Shown: positions 1 to 11,496 of the stretch, in pieces | How positions within the stretch are numbered: position 1 is the first letter of the stretch | How the letters are laid out: each line of letters begins with the position of its first letter | NCBI GenBank assembly: GCA_019693395.1 | Contig: JAAMXP010000606.1 | Coordinates: forward strand, 1,258 to 43,934 | Length of the DNA: 42,677 nucleotides | DNA from: Ettlia oleoabundans | Taxonomy: Eukaryota > Chlorophyta > Chlorophyceae > Chlamydomonadales | Reading direction: 5' to 3' | Notes under the pieces: generated by a model | The model's input: only the letters and a program-made list of their open reading frames with translations | Told to the model about the DNA's origin: nothing | Databases searched by the model: none | Program-made: the position numbers and the translations under genes

Positions 1-133
1 GGGCGCGGCGGCGACGCTTGCGAGCGAGGAAGCCGTGACCACGCAACCATACGTCTAGCCTGGGAAGCTCGTACAAACAAGCAAACAACACCTTGCATCA
101 AAAGGCAGAGGTTGGCACAACCACCCAACACAC

Positions 134-3100
134 CTGCACCAGGTCGCCGCGCAGCCAGTTCGAGAAGTACAGGTACCTGCAGCGGTACATTTGGCAGTAG
201 AGGGGCATGAGCAGTACACAGGAGGACAAGTGGCACGACATGGCAGGGAAGAAATGCTGAGATTGACCTCCTGACACTCCTGTTGCACATAGCCTGCTTT
301 AGCATGACTTGATTGCTGCCCACGGACATGCTTTGCACGTTTTAGAGGGCCAGCCAGGCATGCTTGGGTAACCACGTAGTGTATACAGTGTGGGCAACCT
401 GGATCCCAGGCAGCCTGATTACCTGTCATCCATGGATACCAGGATGTCTGTGATGAGCGGTGGCATCTCTGGCAGCACCCAGCCCTCCACTTTGGTCCAC
501 GGCTGCTTGATGACCACACTGGTCTTCCAGCTCACTGAGCCATTCACCTCCTGCTGGCAAGGTGAAAGGGCAGGGCAGTGCAGGCCAAAAAATGCGGTTT
601 CCTTTTCACAATGCTAGCTGTTCAATCCAACAAGAACCGAACATGTGACATGCTGTGGTTTAGGGCCGCACAAGTGCAGGCGTTGCTGCAAACATAACCC
701 CATATTGCCAGAACCAGCGGCAGCGCTCTGCCGTCTCACAGATACCACACACTTTGGTGATGTGGATGACGTTTGAGGAGAGGGCGGCACCCACATAGCC
801 GTGCGCCTTCCAGGGGTCATGCAGGAATCGGATCTCGAGAGGGATCAGCCCCTCAGGGCCCAGGTTGACCTGCAAAGGTCCCAAACAATGTGTGTGTATG
901 TTTTTGGGTGGTTTGTGAGTGGAGGGATGGGTCGGGCCGGCTTATTTGACTGAAGGCGTGGCCAGACAGAGCAGCCGATAAGAAGGAGGCAACCCTTGGG
1001 GCTTGGAGCTGATGCTTGAACGAAGTGGTGGGCGGATGGGGCTGGGCACCTGGGGAGGCGGCAGACAGGAAAGCCTTAGCAGGCAAGCAACCCTCCACTT
1101 AGCCCAGCTCACCTTTTGGATCAGCTTACGCTCCTTCCAGCTCCAGAAGTATAGCTGGTCGCCGTACCTGCAGCGAGGAGGCGCAGGGGCTCCCTCAACC
1201 ACGATACTGCAGCCCGGCAACAGGCCCAGCAACCACGATCGATGCTTACCATCCCGCCTGTTTGCCTCCCTTCACAATCGTGGTCTGGTTGATTCACTTT
1301 GGAATCCTGCAATATTCCCCACCCTGCACTCACATGGTGGGGACCTGTGCTGGGTTGAACCCCTTAAAGAAAGCGCAGGGGCTGCCCCAGGAGCTGGACA
1401 CCATCACATCCTGCACACAAGCAGACAAAGACATGGGAACAGGCAGTGAGTAAGACAGGGCACAAGGTTGGGGGGCTATAGCGGGCGGGCAAGAGCTGGG
1501 GCACCATCACCTCCTGCGCTCAAACACGCAGGGCAACAGGTGCCGCCAACAAGGCGGGGCAGTGAGGCACACGGGCATGGGAGTCACGCCCCCCAGCTGC
1601 AGGCAGGCAATGCAAGGTAGCACGGGGCGGAAGGCGGAACAGCACCACCACAACTGAAGAGAGGAGCAGGCGGGGCGCTTGCTGCTAGCAAGCTATGGCG
1701 CAACGCGGCGGGAAGCTGCACGAACCCTGCAGCTCTGCTGGATTGGAAAGATACTGATGCATGCCAGTACTGCTGTACTGCACCCACGTGATAGGGCTGG
1801 TACCAGAAGTCGTATCCAAACTCGGTCGTCTCCTGCGCCCAGTTCTTATCCTTCACCTGCAAGCGTGAGAGTACTTGAGTGTGTGGGTGACCACCGGAGC
1901 CAAGAACCGCATGCAGTTATATGCTACATATGCCATTGCATGCCTTGACCACAGCAAGCCTTGCCTCGAAGGTTTCGCCGTCCAGCAGCACAAAGCCGCC
2001 CTTGGCGTTGCCCTCTGGGTCCCCCATGCCGCTGATCATCACACTGCCATCCGCCAGGCAGTGGCTGGAGTGGAGGTAGGCAAGACCCGTCTTCTGCAGA
2101 CAGGGCAAAGGGGCAGCCAGTCGGGCCAGGCTGCAGCTTTTGAGTGAAAGCCTTGGGCAGGGATCCGCAGCGCAGCTAGAAGGGCAGCCACAGCATTCCT
2201 TCCCATCACCCGCAGCATGCCATACCGCATGTGGTAAGCACCAGATCAGCAGCTGGATGCGTGGTTATACAGCAGCCTCCCTTGAGTCACCTTGGTTTCC
2301 TCGGGCTCCACAACCTTTGCCAGCTTGGGGCAGCGGGGGTCGGTAGCGACATCAAAAGCTGCAACAAGGAGGCGAAGAGCACAGCATGGCATGCCATGCC
2401 AATGCACAACAGGCGCACAAGGTTAAGGAGCAATTACCAGGAGGGTCGGTGCTTTAGATGCATGCTGGAACTGGGATGCGCACGCCCGACCGTGTAAGGG
2501 GCATTGGCAGCATAGCACAGCTTCCCAAGTTTGGGGCGTTCTGTGATGGGTTGCTCACCATACACCCTGCTGCTGCCCAGTGCGGGCAGGACGAGGTACT
2601 TGCGTGCCTTGCCGCTGGTGTCGCCGTAGCAGCTGGAGCAGGCATTCCAGCCTGCATGGCAGGGTAAATGCAGCGGTTAAAGCCGCGCCCACAGGTAGGA
2701 TGACTACGCTCACTGAGCATTGCAAGTCCAGCCTAGTGCTGTGCAGATAATACTAGTGATGTTCCAGTGCAAGTGCTGAGGCGCTTGCCCACCCTACTGG
2801 GGAGGAAAATGGCTTCGCTGTCAGATGATAGCAGAGAGAGAGAGATACGCCTGCCACACGAATGCGTACAATAATGCCGTTCACCTGAGTGGTGCAGCTC
2901 GTCTCCCTTGTACGGCACAGGGGCGCGGGCGATCACCTGCAGGCGTGCCACGGGAGGCGGGTCTAGATGGCACCCTAGCAACACAATGGCGGGCAGGCGG
3001 CTGCGGGATAGTGCCAGCACTTGTACCGGCGGCAGGCAGTGGGGTGCAGGCGATAGACGCCGACACAGGAAATTGCAGTCTGAATGGGTGGCTCAATGTC

Positions 3101-3534
3101 ACTGTTCCGTCGCAGATAGGGCCCTAATGGCTGCCTGGAACGATATTGGTGGTGTTCCCAGTAGCGCAAACAAACACATGGCGACGGCAAAGCGCTCGTG
3201 GGCACTGGCGTCGCTGCCGCCTGTCGCCAGTGCTGCCCCCACCTTGGAGTAGGTGGCGCTGTCGGGGTCGCAATCAATGGTTGCCAGATAGTCTGCGAGG
3301 GCGCGAACAGTTGTGACTTGGCCTGCTCTTGTGGGTCTGCAGCTCATCTCGAACCTCGTTCCCTTCCCCACTGATCTCCGCCGCTGACAAATCTTAAGAC
3401 TCAATACCAGGCTCACCTGGTCGGTCGTGATCGGGTGCCACGCACACGACATAGAGGAGCTTTTCCCGCGAGCCGCTCCGGTAAGCTTCCAGTGGGGTGG
3501 CCCAACCCAAGCTGCTGTTGCCGCAGCAAGCCAT
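134..3534 (-). CDS. SBP1: Selenium-binding protein / methanethiol oxidase (3' end outside window)
   Basis: Family SELENBP1/SBP56; the human member oxidises methanethiol to formaldehyde, H2O2 and H2S, normally in the cytosol. Twelve exons lie in the window: 3534-3417, 3292-3243, 2936-2885, 2651-2559, 2358-2291, 2093-1965, 1856-1788, 1410-1334, 1167-1113, 869-753, 550-423, 176-134. All phases agree and give 333 residues, against about 470 for the family, so the C-terminal ~140 residues lie left of the window. The start is clear: [18 protein letters not shown] matches the family N terminus. Conserved family blocks visible are [14 protein letters not shown] (the CSSC region holds the reactive Cys), [45 protein letters not shown] and [12 protein letters not shown]. 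The intron after GETFE has a GC donor (1964-1963). No in-frame TGA suggests selenocysteine. The identification is firm; enzymatic activity is inferred from the family. Confidence 0.93.
1857..1964 (-). other. GC-AG intron in the SBP gene (intron 1964-1857)
   Basis: The exon ends GGCGAAACCTTCGAG and the intron begins GCAAGG; it ends TTGCAG before GTGAAGGAT. The joined protein reads GETFEVKDKNW, as the family does (GETFEVKG). No GT donor gives that junction. Confidence 0.8.
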
Positions 3535-4109
3535 GATAATCAACTAGTGTCAAAATGCAAACAATGCCGGCACATGCAATGTGTGCGCATAAGTCACCCG
3601 GCCTGCCTGCTGGCACATTCACGCTAACTTCGCCAGCCGGGCCCGGAAGCTGGAACCCAGGTGCATGATGTTTCACAGCTCTCTGTCTCATGTTATTGTC
3701 CAAACTGAGGGCCGAGGCGCTTGTACAAGCTTCCATGCTGCACCTCCAGCCTATTTGAACGACCGGGTTTCATGCTGCACAACCACCACTTTAACCATGT
3801 ATCTACCGAACCAACTTTAATCGGGTCCGGGAACGTCGGTCATGTAGGATTTCAGGCAGGACTGCCTGGCAGCAGCAGCTGCCAGCTGCAGCACACTGGC
3901 AGCAATTGCTTGCAAGGGTCCCAGCGCCTGAAGGTTTTGCCCTAAAAAAAAACCACAACATGGCGAATCGGCAACAATAGTCACTGATATGTATCATAGC
4001 CAGCATGAAGCTGGAACAAAGCCAGGCAGGCTGCCCCTGGGTGGGGGCTTCAAATCAAATCAACAGGGTTATTTGTTCGCGGTTCTGCGTTGGCTTGTGG
4101 AAGTAGCTG
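3535..4109. other. Intergenic region between SBP and SGNH hydrolase genes
   Basis: This 575-bp stretch lies between two genes transcribed in the same (minus) direction. It must hold the 3' UTR of the SGNH hydrolase gene and the promoter and 5' UTR of the SBP gene. I found no further coding segment and no clear TTACA (minus-strand TGTAA) poly(A) motif in it. Confidence 0.5.
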
Positions 4110-7100
4110 TCACTGACCCCTCTCAAACATCTGGGGCACCACCACTTCTAGTCTGTCGCTGGATGAGAACTCGTTGGTGCCAGCTGGCAGCACCATGACA
4201 CCCGCCAGCTTGAATTTGTGCCCCTTGCCGCTGGTGCGCTTCTGCACTGTGATGCGCATGTGACACTTCGCATGCTGTGTCGCCTGCAAATTCAACGGCA
4301 AGGAAGGTGGGCTGGTATGGGATTGAGTACGTTATACTTGCTTTCGGCATGTAAATGTTGACACCGTCACATGTGCCGTCATGCCATGGCTGCCGGCAAA
4401 CCTGGCTGCTCACCCATCGGCCAGTGGCAACCCTTGCTCCTTCACTCACCGCAAACTCCGCCGTCATCAACATGGATGCCTTCTCCTTCCACAAGGCGTC
4501 GATTTCAGTCTCCTCACACTTGCAGCCTGACACACACTGCACCCGTGCTACGCCCATGGCCGAGTCATAGCTTGCCAAGTAGGAAAGCACGACGCGATTG
4601 CTGCTGTTCGCTGCTGACCCCGCCACGCGGCTGTCTAGCTCAAGCTCGAGGAAAGAGCCGGCTTCAGAGGCCACAAAGCCCCACTTCTGCAAACCAGGAA
4701 CCAGACAAGACCAGCATGCCCCGGCAGCACTGGTGAGAAGCAGCAATGCACCAAAGAATGTGGGTGACAAGGCTGGCCTGAAAGGACAGAGAGCGACCAT
4801 CACACCTGGGCTTTGCGCTCTGTTGCATCTGGCCGCTCGTTGATCCACTCGAAGCCTTGAGCTTCGTCCACAAGTGTTCGGAAATCGTCCTGCTTTGTGC
4901 ACATCACAGTGTGAACATTTTGCTTGCAGATACTGCCCAGGCCCAGGCCTGCACATCCTGCCAACATGTGATGGCATGCATAGAGGCAGATCATGCCGCT
5001 CGAGCCACTGCACCACGTGATTTCCGCGTGCAAAGTGGTGCCTCTACAGTCCCTATAGAGGGCTTGCGTACTGGCACTGAGCAAGCCCCATCCACCTCAC
5101 CCCTAACCAACAGGAAGATGAGTTGGTTTCATAGTTGGTTGGCATCATTGGCGGCACCAGCTGCTCCCTGGGCAAGGCAGTCTCCTGCCTGGTCAGAGGC
5201 TGGAGGGTAAGACCCAGGGCCGTGGACTGCACCATGCGTATGAGCAGCTCCGCAAGCATCCTGCACAGCGAACAAGCCAGCATGGTAGCTGCTGCAAACA
5301 CCTTATGCAGGTGCATGCACACCCTCGCTTCCATTGCCTCAGGACTGGAACGGCGGCAGCTGTCGAAAGCAGAAGCCAGCGAGGGGAGGCAATTATAGAA
5401 GGGCAGTGGCCACATACCTGTGCCCTGTTGGACCCCAAGGATGCACCTGCAGACAAAAACACGCCAATTTTGTGTGATCCTGACCAAGATGGGGCAGCAC
5501 AAAACCACGGACAGGGCGCCATCAACAGAGCGGAGAGGGGTTGTGGAGAACAACATTCAACTTGTTGAACAACATGGGTGGGCGGCGCTGCACACCATAG
5601 TGGCTAGCTGGTAAGAAGCGGCAGCACCTGGTCATAATAGAGTGGGTAGTTGTCCAGCTGCAAAGGTGCATCGCCAAGCAGCTTGACGGAGGTGTTGACC
5701 TGCACCACACGCCTTAGCGCACGTCGATGTGTGGTGCACATGAACACATTGGGATGCAACACACTGCCGAGGCAGTTGCGGGCATGCCAGCCAACGGAAG
5801 CTTAAGAACCCAGGGCTAGCCCAGCAGTCATCCCCTTGCCGAACTGCATCCGTCACACCAGCTCACATTGAAGCCATTTTTGTTCTCCAGCATGTGACGC
5901 CACGCTGCCGCTCGCAGGGAGGCCATGGGTAGACCATAGAACTGCGCCATCACCTGCACCTGGTTTTCAACAGACTGCAGGCAGCATGCAGGCGTGGCAG
6001 TCCGCAGTCATAAGTGCGCTAAAGCCGACCGGCCAAGCACTGTGCCAGCTTTGAAGTGGGGATTGCAGCAAGGTGAGACCGAAGATTGCCCAGCATGCAT
6101 ATGTGTTTTCATCGAGGACAGTTGACAGGACAGCAGACATGCACCGGCAGCAACTGCAAGCTGCTTGTTGGGCTATGCCGCTCACCCTTTGGTAGACCTC
6201 CCTATTGGGGAAGCGGAAGCCATAGACATTGAGCATCAGCACTGCAGGCTGGTGCTTTTGCTTCAGCATGCGCCGGATCAAGCGTTCGATAGCCAGCTGC
6301 ACTGGGGTGTTGACATAATGGTCTTTGCAGTAGCACCGTTCTGGCTCCGTGCCATCGAAAGTGGTCTGCTCCAGCACGTAAATATCGCCAGTGGGGATGA
6401 GTGTGTCGAAGCACTGTGCAAACACACCGCTGAAGGTCCCCGCCATGCCCGCGTTATGTACGCTTGCATTGGCACGTGGGAAGGCTGCTTGCAGCCAATT
6501 GGCAAACTGCTCCACATATCCTGGCCAGTTGGTGCGGGAGTGGTCCCAGGTTGCACCGCCGGCCCCACTGGTAATGCTGGCACCCACTGCCACAACCCGG
6601 ACCTGCTCCCCTGCAGCAGTCAGCACAAAGGTGGGAGCATGATGCAGACAAACACCGTGGGCTGCAGCTGGAGAAGTACGCCTTGTCATTGATTTGTACC
6701 TGCCCTCAAGCCGGCCCATATGGTGCTCGAGAACAGGGCAGCACAATGTCGAGGCACAACAGCCCAAAGCAGCTCAGAGCTATGCTGCACCTGCTATCAG
6801 GCGAGACACCTGGCGCCGCAGCCGCCGTGAATCACCAAAGCTAATGCCCCTTTCCATCTCGTGCCCTGCTAGAAGAAAATCTCGTTCCCACAGCCTGTGC
6901 TTATCCACTGTGAGTCCCGGAAGTGGCGTAGGCCGCTTATAGCTGTCTGCATCACTGGGCGGAACCTGCGAGGAAAGAAAAGCTGGCCTTGAGGTGGACA
7001 TACAACGTGCACCTGCAATAAGTCCACCTGACTGATGAACGGCCGCATTTAGGGCCGATAGATGCAGGCTCAAGCGGCAGCTGCGTGTCCTGCCGGGCTC

Positions 7101-7322
7101 CCGCACCATACCACCGCTTGCCGCCTGCCTGGTTCTCACCGCTTCGTGCCGTGGCACCAGCTGCCCGTCGTGTTGCCGTTTGCACGTGAATTGTGCAGGT
7201 ATGGCGCCTGCAGAAGTGCTGAAGCCGAGTAAGCGAGCCGCCATGACAAGGCTAAGCAGCAAGCTGCTTATAAGCAGGGCTGGCTTCGCCCAAGCTTGCA
7301 TGGGACCTTCCTTCGCTGTCAT
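4110..7322 (-). CDS. SGNH/GDSL-type hydrolase, signal-anchored or secreted
   Basis: Ten exons in consistent phase encode about 541 residues: 7322-7140, 6965-6791, 6610-6186, 5953-5867, 5699-5628, 5446-5418, 5260-5101, 4889-4806, 4686-4450, 4283-4110. Residues ~13-34 are hydrophobic (ALLISSLLLSLVMAARLLGF) after a short N terminus, so a signal peptide or type II anchor is likely. The third exon opens with VRVVAVGASITSGAGGATW, the SGNH block I with the nucleophile Ser in GASIT. The distal DxxH block is DQVHPWGPTGHRMLAEL and is assembled across three exons; its His sits in the 29-nt exon 5446-5418. A Cys-containing C-terminal region (CVSGCKCEE, then SGKGHKFKLAGVMV) follows; I recall it in related green-lineage SGNH proteins. 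Substrate unknown: an ester or acetyl group on a wall or secreted polymer is only a guess. Confidence 0.85.
5418..5446 (-). other. 29-nt microexon with the SGNH catalytic His
   Basis: Flanked by TCTGCAG upstream and GTATGT downstream on the minus strand. It reads VHPWGPTGH plus two bases and links YYDQ (exon 5699-5628) to RMLAEL (exon 5260-5101) with exact phase. Without it the DxxH motif is lost and the reading frame shifts. Confidence 0.85.
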
Positions 7323-8144
7323 GCTGCTCGGCGCTTGCGATCACTGTCCTGTTGTCTGTCGGCTGCTGCTGCTCGGGAAAACAACTGTCGTACTGCTGAA
7401 GTACAGATGGAAGGTTTCCTCCTCAAAGCAGAAGCAGGATCCCGGTTTCCGTGCGCCTGACCATCCAATGGCGACCTGATAAAGGCATGCCGCCTCATCC
7501 CCAGCATCCCAGAGCCAACAGTTCATTGCTAGCAGCAGGCTTGGTCCTCTTTGGGGCTTGTATGGCCGCATTTCCCCTGTTTTACACCCGCAACGGTCCG
7601 ACTGTGAGTGTACATTCTTGCGTGGGCACATGTCACATGGAGCAGCACGTCTGCCACACTGATTTGCCTGTTTGCCGTCTGGTGCCCCTGTGCGACTGAG
7701 CAATCCCGCTGGGGTCGTGGCTGGAAGTGAATCATGGCAGAGCGACACTTCAAGGGTAACTGCCCGCTCACTGCCTCCCGCCTCGGTTTTGCACCCGGCC
7801 TCTGCTGCAGCTAACGCACAAAGAGGGCCCCTTGTCTGGCCAGGCTGCAATTCGCGGCGCCTACATAAACACTGCCTCTAAGGACATGGGCATTGACCCT
7901 GATTATCATAAGGCAAGCTTGTTGGCCGGGCTGCCAGTCAAATCCGAGCTCCACCACCTGCTGCTGCTTCCCGTTGTTTTGTAATATTGTCCAAAGCGGG
8001 GTACTGTCACAAAGATCCATGGTCAGTAAGATCATGTCAACTGCTGCAGTATAAATCAGATCCCATCGTCGGCAACGGTCCCATTGGTCGCTAGGCATCA
8101 TAGACAGCCCTTGCAACATCCCTCGAGCTTGTCAACCAAGCTTA
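7323..8144. promoter_or_regulatory. Divergent upstream region, SGNH hydrolase / CYP37
   Basis: This 822-bp gap separates the start codons of two oppositely transcribed genes and should hold both promoters and 5' UTRs. A TATAAAT at 8050-8056 lies about 90 bp before the CYP37 start and could be its TATA box. Open frames in this stretch (one of 169 codons on the minus strand) resemble nothing I recognise and look like chance. Confidence 0.5.
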
Positions 8145-11109
8145 GTGGAGTACTATTTTTCTATGATAGCGTCAGTTCAGGGCAAGCCCAGTTCAGTTCA
8201 GCTGGTGCTGGGCAGTCGCCAGCTGCCATGCTATCTCCCAGGCACGGCTGCCGCCAAGAGGGCAGCCTGTCGTGCTCAGCCACGTGATAGCACAGTTGAT
8301 CGCTGTAACCAGCAGCAGGCTGAACAGGATGAGCTCCCACTGCAGCAGCAGCAGCAGCGGCAGCATTTGCATCAGGTAACGCAGCAGCGGGGTCAGGAGT
8401 TGCACACATTGTCTGACACATTGCAACAGCTGTCCAGGGCAGCCAGCGGCATTGCAGCAGCAGCTGTGCTGGCGTTAGGATCGCTTGCTCCGCCGCCAGC
8501 AGCAGCAGTGCTCAACAGCCCCGTAGCGCAGCTGCCCAGATCTGCTGATGTGGCACTGCGCCGCTCCATCCCCGCATTCAACCAAGATGTACGGGCAGTA
8601 CAGACCCGCTTGGAGGTGAGCTGCTGAGCTAGCAGGTTGGGGAGTTGGGCTCCCCCATGAGGAGGACCTGCCAACCTAAGAGCTTCCCCCTCCTTGGCTT
8701 CCCTGCTGGTTTTCCTGTTCCCCAATTCTGCCACACTGCTGTGCGATTGCTTGGCTTGACGCTTCGAGCCTGTTGATTGCAGAGCCTGTCTAGCCTGGTA
8801 CCTCACACTATATCAATTTCTCGCCTCCATCCCTCGCAGGCCATCGGCTTCAAGCTGCGCATCCCTCAGCGCAAGCCGTGGCAGGCGATGGCGGATGACA
8901 CGGCAGCAGCAGCAGCGCTAGTGGCTGACCGGCAGCTTATGCTGACGGGGGTGCTGCCTGGGGATGAAGCAGAAGCTGAGCAGATACTGGAGGAGCTGCA
9001 AGTGCAGCTGGACAGGTGGGCATGTTGATTCAACATGCCTTTGATTGACCAGTGTATCAGATTTGAGAGTGTGAGGCATTGTGGGCTTGCTGTCAAGGGC
9101 CACATAGTCAGCCTGGGTGGGTCGGCCTACATACCGGCTGCTGCTGACCCGTCGTTGGTCACAGGCATGCGTATGTGCTGCTGTTCATTGCCAGGCTGGC
9201 ACGATCAATAGAGGTGAAAGACGCGGACCGCACCTCGGTGCGAGTGGCCAATGCCCTGGAGCAGGTGGCGACGCTGGAGCTTCTGCAGGTGCGCCTTGCA
9301 GCCAAGCAGCAGCACTATATGAGTGCCCCAAGTGTTATGTCAAGGGGGTCGTATGGATGATAGTTCACATGCAGTTGGATTTGGTATGTGCTGGGCAGAA
9401 GCAAAGCGCCTGCACAAGGTTGGCGGTGAGTCATCAACGCGGCACGCTCCTCTGCTGCCTGTGCATTGCAGGCGCCTGGGCTGCCGTATCAGTTGCCACG
9501 CCAGGTTGCCAACTTCCCGGCGTTGACAGGTGGGCCGGTTGACAGCCAGCTGCGCGGACATGGGCTACAATGTGCATTGCTGCATGTGGTTGTATGGTAT
9601 GTACAGCGGGGTTTGGGATGGGGCACGTACAGTGTTGAATCGCGTTCACATCTGTTGGATTAGACGCTTTCCACTTGCTCTTTTCCTGCAGGGCGAGCTG
9701 TTGTGGAGCTGACAGTAGAGAAGGCGAATGGGGAGCGGGTGTTTGTGGATCCCAATAGCGATGCCGGCCCACAAAAGCGAGCCACGTTGCAGCTTGTTTT
9801 GGATGGCTACTCGGGTGGGTGACAGGAATGCATGAGCAGGTTGTCGGGCAGGCAGCTGAGTAGCTGTGGGACACGTTGTACCTGCACCATTCGCAGAATT
9901 CGTCTAGAGTTGTAATGGAACAGGCTGGCACGCTGCCTCAAGCTTTCCCAACAGTGCAATTATGGAAAACGCTGCCAACACCTACATGATCGCTTTGCTT
10001 GTATATCTTGTTCCCGTCACGCACATTTGCAGCCCCAGTTACCGCCGCCAATCTGGCAGCCAACTTCCAAGCTGGGCTCTACAACAACATACCGCTATCC
10101 GTCAGCAACGTCTCTGTGCTGGCCGGCTCCACGGGGCCTGCCGCAGAGGCAGTTGATACAGTGGATGTGGCGGAGAGCTCCTCACCGAGCGCCGTAATGG
10201 ATGGCGACAGCGTTGTGCCGCCGGCTCGCGGCAGGCGTGCGGCACCCGCCGCGCTGCCGCTGGAGATTTTGGCTGCCGGCGACTTTGAGCCGGTGTACCG
10301 CTCACCCTTGGATGTACGCAGCGGCGAGCTGCCTGTGCTGCCCCTCAGCATCTACGGTGCAGGTTAGCGGCCGGATGCGGTAATGAAAGATGTGTATGCT
10401 ACTTATTCATTTGTAATGCTCGATACACACCTGCTATGCCCGTATCTGCCCCTACTTACTAATGTTGGCCCTGCTGGCAGAGCAGAGCATCCCCTACTGC
10501 TAATCCGGGATGTTGTTGTTGTTGTTCCGCGCAGTTGCCATGGGGCACCTTCCTGACAGCAGCGGCAGCGGCTACGTGAGCGGGAAGGACTGGTTCATTC
10601 ACAAGTATGACCGCACTCAGGTGCGACAGTTTTACTGCTTAGACCTGCAAAAAGCAGCTGCGTGGGACGCTTGCCAGGGTGTTACACACTTTCGCACTGT
10701 CCGCCTTGTTCTGCGCAGCGTGCAGAGTAAGCATCAGGTAGTGGCAGCTGGATTTTGACATTTGATGTGTTGCAGGGCACTGACCAATTTGCGTTGGTTT
10801 GTGCAGGCGGGCCTTGCGGGCCTGAGCTTTGACGAGGGCGAATTTGGCGTTTGCGGCTATGTTGTGAAGGTGAGGTGTCTGGCTGGGCGCCAAACCGCCG
10901 CTGCTGCTGGGGATGTTCGGTGCAGCTTAGTTTCTGCGCTCTTATCACGACGAGTGCATACAGCTGGCGACTATGGGCGGCGGGTTCATACGAGTTGCTA
11001 CTGCTTGTCCCGCTAGCAGGGCTTGGATGCTGTGGCCAAGTTGGAAGATGGCGACCGGATTGTGAAGGCGGAGGTTGTGTCTGGCTTAGATAAGCTTACT
11101 CAGCCGTAA
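8145..11109 (+). CDS. CYP37: Thylakoid-lumen cyclophilin CYP37
   Basis: Nine exons encode 496 residues in consistent phase: 8145-8615, 8840-9015, 9195-9288, 9472-9529, 9692-9814, 10033-10362, 10535-10620, 10807-10869, 11020-11109. It closely matches plant CYP37: SADVALRRSIPAFN and LRIPQRKPW in the N-terminal helical part, VATLELLQAPGLPYQLP, LQLVLDGYSAPVTAANLA, FEPVYRSPLDVRSGELPVLP, then AGLAGLSFDEGEFGV and GYVVKGLDAVAKLEDGDRI. The first ~120 residues look like a bipartite targeting peptide: a Ser/Arg/Gln-rich stromal part, then a hydrophobic Ala-rich stretch ending PPPAAAV before the mature lumenal protein. It belongs to the multidomain CYP37/CYP38 group, whose isomerase core is degenerate and thought to act in photosystem assembly or electron-transport regulation. 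The start at 8145 is the first ATG; Met at 8163 is an alternative. Confidence 0.93.
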
Positions 11110-11228
11110 AACCCACAACTGCTGTCCTTGATGATGTGAACATGTGGAACTGCACGTGGTTGTGCTGCGTTTGTTACAGGCAATCGTCGAGTGATAAGCG
11201 TCAGACATAGGCCACCAGTTGAAATAGC

Positions 11229-11274
11229 GAATAAACGAGGCTCTACAATAGTGAATAAACGAGGCTCTACAATA
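11229..11274. repeat. 24-bp tandem repeat, two copies
   Basis: GAATAAACGAGGCTCTACAA plus TA occurs at 11229-11250 and again at 11253-11274, separated by GT. It lies between the 3' ends of CYP37 and the prolyl 4-hydroxylase gene. Confidence 0.9.
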
Positions 11275-11340
11275 TGTTATAAAAGTAGCTGCTGGAAGGC
11301 GCATGCAAAACGGGGCTAGCAAGGCTGAATAATGCAGCTT

Positions 11341-11345
11341 TGTAA
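11341..11345 (+). terminator. TGTAA, possible CYP37 poly(A) signal
   Basis: TGTAA is the usual green-algal poly(A) signal. This copy is about 230 nt after the CYP37 stop. The nearest minus-strand copy for the convergent neighbour (TTACA at 11174-11178) lies inside the CYP37 3' UTR, so the two transcripts may overlap. Confidence 0.4.
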
Positions 11346-11496
11346 AACGTGGTGCAAAGAAGGGTAGCAGAGTGGTCACAAGGGATAAACACAGGCGGCG
11401 CTGCTGGTTGCAGAACACTGGCAAGGTGCCAGCCCACTCCTCACAACAAATAGCTTGACAACCTCCACACTCCTAACCGGCCGCAGTCTAGGCCGC

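Noticed and set aside
2559..2651. Selenoprotein coding in the selenium-binding protein
   Set aside because: The CSSC motif is encoded by TGC codons; there is no in-frame TGA or SECIS-like need. The family binds selenium without selenocysteine.
7341..7850. A 169-codon minus-strand open frame between the SGNH hydrolase and CYP37 genes
   Set aside because: No recognisable domain, Cys-scattered random-looking content, and it fills a divergent promoter region.
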